Numbered from the stretch's first letter, positions 34,640 to 46,781 are shown. The stretch is 64,000 nt of DNA from Sipunculus nudus (GCA_026874595.1 CM049320.1:31034214-31098213); one strand, 5' to 3'. Notes: generated by a model from the sequence alone, not told the origin. Made by a program: numbers and translations.

Positions 34640-37290
34640 CCATGTATTGATTACTTCAGTGTGACAAAGGTATACCTTACTGATCTGTTAGCGTATTTTA
34701 CTGTCATAAGATAATGGCAAATAAAACGATTTTGGAATATAAGCAACCAGTTATTTGGCACATGGCTTAACGCAGCAAGCTTTCGTTTCGACCTTTATTC
34801 ATATTCAATTAATACAAGCAAATACTTAAGTAGTAGTAGATAACGGAAATAAGTTTTGGATATTGTAACCAAAATTAGCGAAAATGTTCGGTTATGCTGC
34901 TATCTTACAGCTCGTCACCTACGGTGAGCATAGCATCCCTTGTTATTGCAGGCTGGGCTGTTTTTCTATATTAAGGAACCGATAGGTATAAAGCCTTTAC
35001 AGATAAAAATTGTGGTACCGTTCCCTTGGTAGGTCCTTGTATGTCGTTTATGCAATTTCTTGTTAAGCATGGTAGCATATTAACAGAGTTTCGCACAAGT
35101 GTAATAATGTCATAGCTGTTCAATATTTCCGACCTGTCTATACCTTAAACCTGATCTACACGTCCATTCATATTCTGTTTCACATCTACCTACTTACCTT
35201 TATGCTACAATTATCGACCTTTGGTAATACCTGGCAGTTCACCGAAAGGTCAGAATTATGCAGAACTATAATACACCTTTAATTATCTGTTGGTTCTTAA
35301 GCTTCAGTACAATTGTGACTTGCAGGTAACATGTGTTATTAATATAAAAAGACAAGTTTACTTAGTTGGCGAACCAATTATTATGTCCTCCAATATGCAG
35401 GTATTCACAGGTAAGCACACAATATTTACATGTTATATGTTGTTTGATGACTTTATCTAATCATTTACGTCCGAAGCTTTGTTCTTATAATTTATATTTA
35501 ACATATCAGTGAATGAAATGTAACCGGAACATCCGTTTTAAGTAATGTTATAATACCTAAATAATAATGTTGACAAATTTAAATATTGTAAAATGTAGTA
35601 AATTGCATTGTTAATTGGTCAAACATAGCCATTTTTGAAATATAAAGAATAGAGCATTGTCAAAACAAAGTGACAACGTGGCAGTGATACAAACAGGCAA
35701 TTAATTTTCAGTGACTCTACCTATTATCCGTTGAATAACGAAGTGAAGCGTATACAGGGACAAGATTCCTCTCTCTGTGCGCTGCCTTGTGTAAAGGTCA
35801 AATGAAACCTCACTGTTCTAAAATAGCGAAATGTTTGTATACTGATGGGGTCTGGATCGTATTGCCATCCACAAGTAGAGTGCATACAACAATGTAGACT
35901 GTTTAATGTATCCACATTTATAAAGCTAGAAGAAAATGATTCAAAACTCATGCATTTACAGTGCATATAATTATTTATATAATAGTTACAAAAATGAATT
36001 CAAGTTGTTACAATCAGTGTTATTTAGAAATTTAATAGTTTGATTTTTTTAATTTAAAATATATGTTGCGAATAATAATTTTTATACGTTCATGCTTAGT
36101 CTTGTGCTACACAACAAGCTTGTTTTTGCTACATTAAAAATAAATTGGAAATGTTTGAATGTTTTTGAGTGTATGTGAGTTTTTAACTTGTTTGCTTCTT
36201 GTCGTTGACATAATGCTGCTCCATCGTTTGCTTTCGAAACTGCTCTCTTGATAAGCTGACTTCTCACTGAGTATGATATCTGACAAGGTGGTCATGGCAA
36301 TCTTTCCTTAATGGTTCGTTCTTCGACCACCCCCCCCCCCCCCCCCCCACCCTTCGGAGCCATTGGTTACCATACCTAGAACTTAAGTAACCAAGTAGGA
36401 TGAAATGCTTCGTTTATTGTCCTCACAATCATGTATCCTATATTAGCCAATTAGGAAACTCTAGTTGTACCCATTTGTATCGTCTCTCAGATCTTACATT
36501 TTGTTTACAAAACGGAATACAATAAAAAGCAGCACTTCTGTAATGTTATGAGCTGAATACGGTGCTCCTCTGCAATTTTCCGGGCTATACCTCGAACATT
36601 GTTTGCACTGATAGCCCGACACAGATTGTTCTGGCGAAAAAAAAACACCCGAGTAATATGAAGCTGTCCACATATTGTTGTGAACACGAAAGTATCTTAA
36701 TGTTTACCCAGAGAAACATGGGTATCGATCCTAAGCAATTATAATATTCAACCTTAACCTACAGAAAGTAACATCAAGACACTCCCCACAATATAATTTC
36801 TGAGATAGAAGGTTCAACAAGTTCCAGTCTACAGTCGAATATCCAATACAAAGTGCAGTTGTCAGGAATTTTATTTACACGTTCCGGTTTGTCTTGTTAG
36901 ACAGTGCTTCACTTCTCAATTTAAAGGCAGCGTTTTTTACATATTAGAGCCCATAGGCACACAGTCTTAGGTTGTTTATTACAACAGCTGCTTTTGCTAA
37001 ACGTTCTTTGCTTTAAAAAATGTTGTGGTCTTGCTTATGCAGCACACATTTCGGTATTTAACGGAACAGGAAAATGTACGACAGGAGTAAAAATTCAACA
37101 ATTCTAGTTGCAAACGCCCTAGGATGGACGAACATGGCCAGTGCCTAGAGACGCTGATCTCAAAACGGATCTCTGACAATGCTAGGTCTAAAGCAGGTGG
37201 CAGTCCATAGACAACATAAGCAACAAAACACCAGAACCAGATCGAGCTGGTATGTAAACGGATTGAGCTTGATCGTCAAGATAGATGATC
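34640..37290. other. Intergenic sequence
   Basis: No gene recognised. A poly-C run lies at about 36332-36349. Short open frames at 35724-35966 and 36082-36267 (minus) have no resemblance to known proteins. Confidence 0.4.
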
Positions 37291-37312
37291 AACCTCAGCG
37301 ACAAATTCAGCT

Positions 37313-38717
37313 GTGATGTTCAACTGGAAACTGACCAATGTAAATATCAGTTCAAAGGCTTATCACCTTCCGCCTGGTACCTTCACCTTCCGGTTTGTCC
37401 GCCTGGTACCAGTTCCCGCTTCGTTTCACTTTGACCCGGTCCAAGGCGTTCATGAAGCCAGCTTAGTTTCATACAGCAGGATGGCGCACACTTTTCTATC
37501 AAACCCGCCTTCCTCTTTCAAAAATTATAGCTAACGACATTATGGATAAGATCGTGGTAAAAGAGATCGAGTTAAACAAAGAACGTTTCATGTTACAGAA
37601 ACCATTTTGGAAGTGGCCCTTTAAATTATTAAAACCATACGGGAGCAGCAAAGAGCTAACGTCAAAGATCCAAGGATTGGATGGAAAATGCTTGGTGGAA
37701 AAAGTTGATCAGCTCGGCCAAGGAAGTTGTGATGAAAGCATTGTTAAAAGTTATTTCTAAAAGCTACACAAAATGCATAAGAGCCGGAGTAATGGTAGCT
37801 GTAGATACCGCGAAAATCTTAAAAGCTTCCTTTTTAACAAAGTCGTAGCACACGAAGATAAAAACCGACAACAAGTTTTCTCTAAGTAAATTGCTAAGTG
37901 ATGCATTCAACAAAAAGACTAACAATTGAGGAATCTGAAAAATCAATGACTGTATGTCGCATTTATCAAAGCTCACTGCTGAGAATAACCAGCACGTCAA
38001 GGGATATAAGACGGTTCAGACAGTCCACGGAGTGGTGACGGAAGATACCTCTTTATATTTTGATGAGGAACTCATCTTCATTTTTAAAGATATATTAATT
38101 GAAGTATGTACATCTAAGGAAACCTATTTTGTGTCTGGACTAAGTGACAGGTCTTTAGGAAAAGCTTCCTATGTTGTAACCTGGTGTCCGTTGCGCATGT
38201 GGGTCTTCAGTGACTATCATTCCCACGTTTGGATCAGAGCATCGAAGAACCCCACAAAGTCTTTCGTTAATGTTACACGGCCGTGGTTCACGGCTTCCGC
38301 TTAAAACTGTACAGCGCTCACCCTTGGCGGAGGCCGACCTGGAAAAAACTATCCTTTCAGAAGATTTACAGACCTGTGCCATATCACGAAATCACAAAAG
38401 CCGGCGCGGATGTATTTATCTCCAAACGTTGATGTAATGTCCGAAAGAACAAAAGGTCAAAGGTCCATGGTGACATGATAGTTGACACCGTCCTGAAAAG
38501 CCCGCACCCACTGATGTGCTCACTTCGGGGTTATTTGTCGAAACCTTCCTACCGGGTCATAATGTCAACCCCGTTTTACCCGGAAGGCGATATGATGGAG
38601 ATGGAAGGTGAAGTTGTTTACAATGTACGTTTCAAAAACTCTGAAAGAGACGCAGTGCCGGCAAAGCCTTACAAAGATGGAAGCTATGATTATCCTTGTC
38701 GCTCAGGTCTGAAATGA
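37313..38717 (+). pseudogene. Broken coding-like sequence, unrecognised
   Basis: Within 1.4 kb the plus strand carries open frames at 37313-37534, 37542-37760, 37954-38304 and 38475-38717, in changing phase, on DNA less AT-rich than its surroundings. Peptides such as FWKWPFKLLKPYG, VTEDTSLYFDEELIFIF and FYPEGDMMEMEGEVVYNV look protein-like rather than random. I could not find splice sites that join them and could not name a family. A decayed gene or retrocopy is the likeliest reading; an intact multi-exon gene is possible. Confidence 0.35.
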
Positions 38718-38719
38718 AT

Positions 38720-39330
38720 ATCATAGCCATGTTTTGATTTATGAAAACTCCCGTGTTTATCAGTTATTTTTTTTCATTTGGTCGCCATCCAACAAACACC
38801 TGAAAAGTCAATGGCATGCAGGAGATGTCATTTTTTACATGCTAGATGGGAACACCGTCGGCGTGTTCAAAAGTTGATTATATGTGTTCAAAAAAGACAT
38901 TCGTTGCTATCAGAATGGGGATACATATATGGGGTCTGATGGAAGACTTTGCATACGTTTGCAATGAAATAGAAGACATAATATGCAGAGTCAGCTTTTT
39001 AGATACCATTCCTGCCTGACAGGCGCCAAAGAAGAAACATATTGTAGCATTGTTATCCACAGTTCATAGCAATTAAGTTGCCCTATTAGTTTTTAGAATG
39101 CACTCTAGCAGTAATTGGATCTGAACACAGAATATCAAAACTGGCCCAAAGCTTTACCTTCTTATTTTCCTCGTACGGCATTGTGCATTTATTAATTCAA
39201 TTCGTTCATATGCGTTTCCATTTCTCATTATATTACCACTCTAATACAATTTTTACCCGGAAAAGGAAATGTTATAACTAACAGCGACGTAAACAATTAC
39301 TCAGATATTGTGGTACATTCTTACTACATA
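38720..39330. other. Intergenic sequence
   Basis: Nothing recognised. Confidence 0.4.
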
Positions 39331-39389
39331 ATTTTGTGGTGGAAAGTACAGTAGGAGTAAAAATTGTCAATCGATTATGCTTATCATGC

Positions 39390-39587
39390 CAAGCCGGATT
39401 TGGTGACAGATTGCCCAATGGCTCACGACATCACCATGCGTTGTGCTATGTATATCTTCCGTTGAAGTCTTACTATCACCAGGCCGTGATGCTCTGCAGA
39501 GAGCGCAAAGGATCACTTGCTGGCACAGAGAATAGAAGAGAACTGCATCACTTGATATCTATAATGACGGAGAAAACCCATGAAAAG
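39390..39587 (+). CDS. Isolated C-type lectin-like exon (first half of a CTLD), opposite strand
   Basis: The frame reads FGDRLPNGSRHHHALCYVYL, SYYHQAVMLCRERKGSLAGT, then RRELHHLISIMTEK, which matches the first half of a C-type lectin-like domain: early Cys, an aromatic strand, the conserved Cys in the first helix, then a second helix. It ends at a plausible phase-1 donor (AAAAGG followed by GTGATT), the same phase used by the lectin exons of the nearby receptors. No partner exon for the second half was found. It may be a relic or part of a gene whose other exons I missed. A related exon lies at 57880-58075. Confidence 0.55.
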
Positions 39588-40117
39588 GGTGATTGTATTC
39601 TACCTCTACGATTTACATTACAAACATTTCCACCAAGTGGCACGTGCATGTTAAGCCCATTTGACATCATACGTTACCTGTTAATCCTTCAGAGGTGTGT
39701 GCATAATCTGCTTTACGTTCTGACGGCGATCTCATGATTGTCCCTCAATAACATATCCAGTAATCCCCGAAAGTGTGCAAGAAACGATGCTCTCGCATTT
39801 CGTGTGATATAAAACGTCTTTCATAACTAGTTTAAAAGACTAAAATTGAGTAGCCGAAATCTCATTCCGATCTAATTTTACACATCTTTTGAAAGAACAA
39901 TATCGATGCTTTACATGATTTCCCAAGAAGCCAATGAAACCTATGTTAGCTTTGCAGTTGATAAAATAGCTTCTAGCAAAAATGCATTTTTTATCGTTAA
40001 TTCTCAGAAAAGTCCACAAAGTCGGTCATGATCAGAGTGCAGATGATGCAATAAATAACTGTTTGTTTTTTTTTCATTTGAATAATTGTAATACATCGAA
40101 TGATAAATGTCTTAAAT

Positions 40118-40721
40118 TTACACTGTGATATAGATTGGGTTATCGCATAAGAAGGTATCGCTGTCCTCAGAACTATCAAGTGAATCATCTCTGTCCTCAA
40201 ACTCTTCTTCGTTCATCTGGTATCCAGATGTGCCAGGGTGGTAACCCTCAAAATATATTCCCGGAAAGAATTTATTTTCTTTCGTTGGCCCAGGAAGTGT
40301 TAGGTCATGGGCGATAATGTTTGAGGGCAATCTGTTTTGAAGACTTTTGGGTACCGAATAATCGAGTTTGGGTCCAACTAGTTCACCCAGAGGACGCTGC
40401 AATGATGTTTCTCTGGATGAAGTTATATAAAAATTGCAGTCTTTTCCACTGTGTAGTGTTTTGGTAGCCCATTGACCTAGTTCGTGAGATGTGTTTGTAG
40501 TTTCTGCTCCATGCATTGTAATTTTACCATATGACTTTACTTCATCTGATAATATCAATTTCGGACTGCACTCTTGGCAATTTATCTGCAACCTGATAGG
40601 TCTTTCAACATTTCGGATTTCGGAGTAACTATCTTCTGTTTCTATGCTCTGTCGCCGAGAACCGGGTTTACCTGGAGTAAATGCATGTGCATTCTTTTCC
40701 TTTTGACCACGAAGGGCATTC
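40118..40721 (-). CDS. Cytoplasmic tail exon of receptor copy 1
   Basis: A single exon of 604 nt encodes 200 residues and the stop, nearly all cytoplasmic. Tyrosine sites in order are EDSYSEI, VKSYGKI, CNFYITS, KLDYSVP, GIYFEGYHPGTSGYQMN and the final NPIYITV. NPxY binds PTB domains and clathrin adaptors in other receptors. The last residues I-T-V also fit a class II PDZ ligand. Most of these sites are kept in copy 3, which argues for selection on them before that copy broke. Confidence 0.8.
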
Positions 40722-43700
40722 CTGTAATGTCAATTACATTAACGATGAGAATAATTTTGAGATATATGATACATATATTCTAACGACCTTGTCAATTATA
40801 TTTTCCCACTGGATATAAGTACAAATTATAAACAGGAAATGAAAAGTTTATATTTGAGAATTTATAATGCCTGAGGATTTATGACTTTCTGGCTCAAGAC
40901 CAAATTTAGTCTTGCTGTGTCTTTTCCCTCGAGTATTAATTTGTCCTTGGTTAAGTTAATAGTTAATGGTAATACTAATGAATGTGCCCTACAGACCATG
41001 GATGAAACAGGCATCCGTTACGTGGTATTCATAGGCAGGAAATACATGCAGGTACGTTAAAGTTGTAAATACAAGCATGACAAGACACATATTTCAGGTT
41101 CATCATACGGTACTGCTTAAGCAAGTTTATATAGAAATACTGAAGAGCGCAGGTGATTCTTGTTAAGGTTCTATACATCAAAGTTCAGGTGAATGAGAGT
41201 TACACCTTAATGTCAGTTCCTTTTATTACCTCACCTGCGCATCACGTATGGCTTAAATAAATACACAATGGCAGCAGACCATGTAAACAATAAGAGCGTT
41301 GAGAGTACAGTGATCAAGGTTGCACTGATGCTAGTAGCTTCCCCTTTTGGATAAAGGCGAGTAGGATTGGAGTCTGGAAAATGAAAAAAAAATCCTCATA
41401 TGCTAATTATTTCTACATAAAGAATCGTTCTGTCTAGTAACCTTGCTGTTTGTAAATCAATTACAATAAACTAAATGTTAAAGCTATATGGAAGCATGAT
41501 TTCATAGCTACGACTCAACAATTAATCACCTTAAATACAGAACCACATTTCCAGGGATCTAAATAAACTGTTTAAATGAAAAACCATAAACTTTCTTTTT
41601 CGTTTTACTCATCTGAAATTCATTTTAAAAAAATGTATGAAACGTTCAACCATGGTAGAATAGGAGAAAAACACAATGCACAGGTCTTTTGGATATAGGA
41701 TTGTCGTTGTCATTTTTTCAATTCTAATTCAAATAAGTTGTCACATATTAATACTGTTATAAATTAGGTAAAACAATACAAGGATGAATATGGAATCTTG
41801 ACACACATTTCTGGCAGATCACTTTTGAGGTTTGGTTGCAGTTCCGTCGTTTCCAGTGTCCAGTTTCTAGGTCAAGGACAGCACATCGTCCCTGGCCCTT
41901 CTTCGCGGATTGTCCCCAGTACACACGACAGGGTGGACGAGACTCTTGATCTAATCAAACATATGTATTAAAGTGACTCGTCGTATTTCATCATCACTAT
42001 AATAAGAAGAATTTACCTTTCTGGAATTAGTCAATTATAAAATTGACTACTACCTGGCACATTCTTTGTAATACCAAACAGGCGATGTCCAACTTTTGTG
42101 TAAATCATCTTGTTTTATGCAGATAGGGACTGAAATCGCCTGTTGCATGAATTTTGATTCCGCTTGAAAGTGATAGACAAGATAAACGCACCGGACAACA
42201 GGATACGTGCCGAACGTGTTTTGAAAACAGAAACGGTTGAGATCAACATCAAATACAAATCAAACGTCGGACATTGAGCCGATTACAAAAGGGTAAGGAC
42301 ACCGAAAGAGATAACCCACTCACTTCAATTGAACCGTACGTTTGCCAACTAGCTACCATGTGTTTAAACATTATGCTAACGTTCAACCAAATGTATATGC
42401 TCAAATAGGAGGCCAGCTTGATGATGCTAAACAAATAACCTTTCACAGGACTACGCAAAATCCAGTCTCTCCTTCTGAGTCCTATGAAAACTTCATTTAT
42501 GAACTGGAAACTAGTCCTTGATAATATTTCTTTCGGATGGATGACCAAATCAGCACCCTGAGCTAGGCACACAGCTCTGGCAGAATACCAACTGTGCGCA
42601 CCATGATGAATAGTTATAGTCCAATCAAGTGACTCCTCACAGTCATGGTAAGGTATGAATGCAGGACAGTTGGTGCCTAAAAATTAGAGTTTGGAAGGAA
42701 TTCAAAGTTCCTTTGGAATATTTACCTTAACGTGTAAGAAAATGCAGGTGTCTCATGGAATTTACATGCAATTACCTCGTTACATCATATAAGAAAATAT
42801 ACATGTCTTCAATGAAAAAAAGCTGGGTAATCCTTGCATATGCACGCGTTCTTTCATTTTCCAAGTATAAATGTTTCCCGCACCGGGACAATATTTTTTA
42901 TACAAATTTTATTTCAACAAATCGACCGACTGACCTTTTTTATGCTGGCAAGCATAGTTGTTGGGGCTGTCATAAAAACAATTTGCAGTCTTTATTGTTC
43001 GACTTTCATAACTATATTCGGCACAACCATCTTCCGCCATTTTCGTTAATTCAGATGTATTACCTAAAACAAAAAAAATTAATCAGTACAACAGAAAAAA
43101 ATATAAAAGAAAACTGTATTTCTAAAAAATAAACAACACCACCAGGTTGAATAAATCCCTGTCGATTTTATATTTATTTTTTTTAATATAATTACAGTGA
43201 AAATTTTATTTTGCTCGGAAGAGGCAGCTTGGACACTCTTAGTGCTTATTATTAGAGAAATAAATGATATAAAGATACTGTCCTACCTATTTCTTCCCCA
43301 TTGACCCAGGTCCAGTTGCTGAATTCTTTCTCTCGCAATGATAACCAGATTTGGCTAATATTATATTTTCTCATGATTTGTAAAAGAGTGCGATGATCTT
43401 TGATGTCTTGGTCTACAGGCAGGGTAGTGTTTCTACCGTAGGCTCCACATTGCCGCTCAGCCTCATCCCATGTGAGACTTTTATTAATATACACAAATTC
43501 GTTCTTCTCATGTTCAAAACGAACTGGAAGAAGACACAGATTAGGACAGGAGTAACATCCCTACAAAGATGTTTAAACTGAATCCATGTTTTACAATTAT
43601 TACACTCATCCATAGGTTTTTAATTGTATATATACAGCCATACATTCAGATGTAAAGTATTTGTAGACTTTTAAAACATATGACTGAATATTTTATATAG

Positions 43701-44105
43701 GCCTATGTGTAATTATTATAAACAGATATAGCTACGGAATTACAATCTTGAACTCTGCGGTGTTAAAAGGTATATAGTTATGAGAAGGTATGGTCGCTGC
43801 ATGATGATCCTACATAGGTCATGCGTGCTAATCTTATCTGACAAAATTACACGAGTGGTGTAAATGACAATGATGATTAATAATACACGATACTAATATT
43901 TGAACAGCATGTTTCTGATTTGTGTTTCAGGATATCCTTCCACAAGCCTATTTAAGATTGAAAGGCTGTATTCTTTCACAATTTTATTGTAATAAGCAAT
44001 TTAATAATAATAATAATAAAAATAATAATAATTATAATAATAATAATAATAAAATAAAAATTATAAATATTATTATTATTATTATTATTATATTATTATT
44101 ATTAC

Positions 44106-44144
<39 letters not shown>

Positions 44145-44591
44145 AACAACAATAATAATTGTTATTGTAGAAACATGGTATTCACAAGAAGGGAAGTTAG
44201 CTCTGTTGCTATCATATTTTGTTCAGTCCTGTTTGATATAATGGATACAAAAACTGTGGCATCTATCAAGTAGTAACATCCTATCTTGGGCAAAGTCATC
44301 AGTTTCCTAAATACGACACTTAACTGGACTTTAAGAGCAGAACTGCACTGAAACTAGATTCACTGTCGACCTGGACACTCTCCGGGAATGACGCGACCAA
44401 CATAGGTGAACATCCTGGTTGACAAGGTCCAAGAAAGGTCTGTCCTATTCAGGTACGTTGATAATATATATTAAAAACGTTGAAATGTATAAATGTATTT
44501 AGAACGTACCATTTGTTGTTGCATGAGATCCCTGTAGAAGGGCAAGTGATAGTAGAAATGAAGAGAAAAAGAGAATGTTAACTCGTTCCAT
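40118..44591 (-). CDS. Two-CTLD transmembrane receptor, copy 1 (complete)
   Basis: Seven exons: 44510-44591 (signal peptide, MERVNILFFSSFLLSLALLQ), 43287-43523, 42935-43063, 42440-42676, 41807-41944, 41235-41373 and 40118-40721. The first five junctions are phase 1 and the last is phase 2; all use GT-AG. The product is 521 residues. CTLD1 (about 28-150) has TWDEAERQCGAYG, IWLSLREKEFSNWTWVNG and NCFYDSPNNYACQ. CTLD2 (about 151-275) has CPAFIPYHDC, AHSWYSARAVCLAQGADL, FIGLRRRDWIL, RCAVLDLETGHWKRRNC and VICQK. No EPN or QPD calcium/sugar triplet is visible. A transmembrane helix (ISATLITVLSTLLLFTWSA) is followed by a basic stop and a tail with YSEI, YGKI, an acidic Ser-rich stretch and DNPIYITV at the C-terminus. 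This type I design suggests ligand recognition with tyrosine-based signalling or uptake; the ligand is unknown. Confidence 0.85.
41235..41373 (-). CDS. Transmembrane exon of receptor copy 1
   Basis: 139 nt, acceptor TTTTCCAG and donor GTGAGG. It encodes a short juxtamembrane segment (SNPTRLYPKGEAT), a hydrophobic helix of about 24 residues, and KPYVMRR, a positive-inside flank that places the C-terminus in the cytoplasm. Confidence 0.85.
42054..42129 (-). other. Candidate 76-nt cassette exon in receptor copy 1
   Basis: Between CTLD2 exons, an acceptor (GATTTCAG) and donor (CAG, GTAGTA) bound 76 nt with one open frame reading VPICIKQDDLHKSWTSPVWY then YKECA. Skipping it keeps CTLD2 in frame. 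Including it shifts the frame and ends the protein before the membrane helix. The same segment is at 52846-52921 in copy 2 and 61782-61857 in copy 3, where the donor is ATAG instead of GTAG. It may be a regulated or decayed exon. Confidence 0.35.
43993..44160. repeat. (AAT)n followed by (ATT)n, self-complementary
   Basis: About 50 bp of AAT-type repeat is followed by about 90 bp of ATT-type repeat, able to fold on itself. It lies in the intron between the signal exon and CTLD1 of copy 1; the same structure is at 63717-63852 in copy 3, while copy 2 has only a short AAT tract at 54776-54815. Confidence 0.85.
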
Positions 44592-44599
44592 GACTCGAG

Positions 44600-45600
44600 A
44601 CAAATATCAGCCGAAATAAAAGTTAGACAAACTAATATAACCATAAAAACCCACAGATAGTGGTCTATTTACTTCCTTGTAAACCACTCAAGAGTAGATT
44701 GCATGCATCACAATAATTACCTTTAACATATATGTATATAGAAATTATATATGTATAAGATAACTTTAACTGTCTGGTTCCAAATAATTGAAGATTTTAT
44801 TTATAACACGAACTAATATATATTAATTATATAAGCATTAAATTGGCATTACAGATGACAACGGAGTTTATACATTCCAATTTTCTTCTTGCATTCTATA
44901 CCGTATTCGTAATTAATTATCTAGTACAAACATAAAATGTCCTAGATAGCGCTCTCTTTATTTCCGTGTAAACAGCGTAACATCAGAATATATGCATCAC
45001 AATACTTCCGTTGTACATATGTAAATATAATTATACGAAACATAACCACAGCTGTCTAGTCCCTAATATTTTTGTTGGTAGCACGAATCTATTTATATCA
45101 TGTAAGCAGTAAATTGGAATAACAGCTGATTACTCAGTTCTTACATCCTCATTTCCAACTTGCACGGCTTATCGTATTTATAATATCATAATAAATTATC
45201 TTTTGTCAAATGCTTTATTGTTCAGTTAGTGGCCGTTGTTTTTAAATCATCTTTCATTTTCCATATAGTAGGAGGTATTAAAGTAAATGACGCTCAACGA
45301 CGTGTTACGGAACTTGCAGAGAGATAAAATCATAGCCTTTGAATTACTATGCATGTGGCTAATTCTGCCAAAGATTTATGTCCGTCTACTTTATGGAGGT
45401 CAATATATCATTTTTGAAATTGCAGTAAATTGCCCCTAGTTACGTTAATGATAGTGACATGATAATTACTGAAAATAGTTACTAACAGCACAATAGGTAC
45501 ACTCTTATCTAGCAATGTGTTACAAGAAAATATATATTATATAATATAATATATATGATGTAATCAGTTTGTGAAAAAAATGGTTAGGCCTAAATAGAAA
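44600..45600. other. Upstream flank of receptor copy 1, duplicated at copy 2
   Basis: The sequence immediately 5' of the signal exon is closely matched at 55030-55806 and again, after an insertion, at 57440-57700. It contains the likely promoter, but I could not place a TATA box with confidence in this AT-rich DNA. Confidence 0.6.
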
Positions 45601-45601
45601 A

Positions 45602-45912
45602 AAAGGTATGGTTCTCAGGCCCTTTTTTCATAAATGAATGCGTACGAGCGGTTTTTTTTTATTTTTAATTTTTTGGTATGTTTCGATAAAAATGTCAAAT
45701 TAAAAGGGAAAAGCATTAGAATAATAGATTAATTTTGCTAAACAAGTAACAACACTACAAAACAAAGGAAATTGTATGAATTTTTTTCTTCTTGAAAGAA
45801 ATGTCTGAGCGGCTGCAGCTCGAAATTGGTGAGTTTCTATTGAATATCAAAACAAAATTTTTGATGCGATGCGGGAGGTTTAAAATTGACGCTGGCGGTG
45901 CCTGAGTTAATT
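45602..45912. mobile_element. MITE-family element
   Basis: The left end GGTATGGTTCTCAGGCC matches the left terminus of the element at 1825-2109. The right end GCTGGCGGTGCCTGAG is the inverted counterpart of CTCAGGCACCGCC. The outermost right bases of the terminal repeat are missing or diverged. Confidence 0.65.
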
Positions 45913-45914
45913 TT

Positions 45915-46780
45915 TTGGCCTTACTTTCTTACTATGCATTACAGCAGAAAACCTTCATTTTTTCATATTTAACAGCTTACTCTACAAACAAGAGATAATG
46001 CATCTTATAAGTGTTCAAAACTTATCCTAACAGTCATATTTGTTAAGGTAAGTATAAAATATATACAGCTATTAGGAACTAAAAGTTGATTACATTTCCA
46101 TGACATGGGTATTTTGTCAGTGTTTATTGACAAATCAACATAAGAGGCGGGAAAATCAAATTGTACTGGGTAAAGCATATACTTTGCAGCCCTGCTTTTC
46201 CTACCGAAAAACCCTTTCCTAGCGGAAAAAAAACAAAGCATGCACTGTATGAAATATTCAGATCAATACCCAAGCCCTTTGCATCTCAGCCATACGGAAA
46301 GGAGCAAACATGGATAGGACTAGATTGGAAGGTCTGAGAAACAGGAAGTACTTGCGACTACAGTCCTATGGGCCGAGTGTCTCCGATCCGACTTCTTTTG
46401 CCCGGCCAGTTCTTGTGTTCTTTTAATGATATTGTCCGCGAGATAATAACATATTCTGCACAATACATGCACTGCTAAATTTATTCATACATTGTCGTAA
46501 CACAGATTCCTTCCAAATATTTACATTGAGACCCGACACATTTAATCTTTAGTTTCCCAAAGTACATCCTGAATAGTCTACCTATGACATAAATAAGGTG
46601 CTCCGTCTACACTATCTACACTACAATTTACAGGATCAACTCAACTTGCAATAGCCTGTATCAATCGACCATCATTCGCCGAAGTGGTCCTTCGAATTGA
46701 TAAGTTATGTTATTATGGCATTAACTATGAATGCCAAACAGAAGTCGCAGCCTGTCACCGTAACATCGATTTTGAATAAA
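45915..46780. other. Intergenic sequence
   Basis: Nothing recognised. This marks the start of the stretch between receptor copies 1 and 2 that is not shared with copy 3. Confidence 0.4.
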
Positions 46781-46781
46781 C

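Noticed and set aside
40118-40721. Classical ITIM or ITAM in the receptor tail
   Set aside because: The residues two before the tyrosines do not fit the ITIM consensus, and no two YxxI/L sites have ITAM spacing; only hemITAM-like and NPxY motifs are claimed.
42755-43132. Plus-strand open frame opposite receptor exons (repeated at 53607 and 62366)
   Set aside because: Shadow of the conserved lectin exon on the minus strand. Splice sites and domain motifs support only the minus strand.
43413-43613. Minus-strand frame MDECNNCKTW... over CTLD1 of each copy
   Set aside because: It starts upstream of the good acceptor CTTCTTCCAG and is out of frame with the lectin domain; the spliced phase-1 model is better.
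43922-44155. 77-codon frame with poly-Asn and poly-Leu
   Set aside because: Translation of the AAT/ATT microsatellite.
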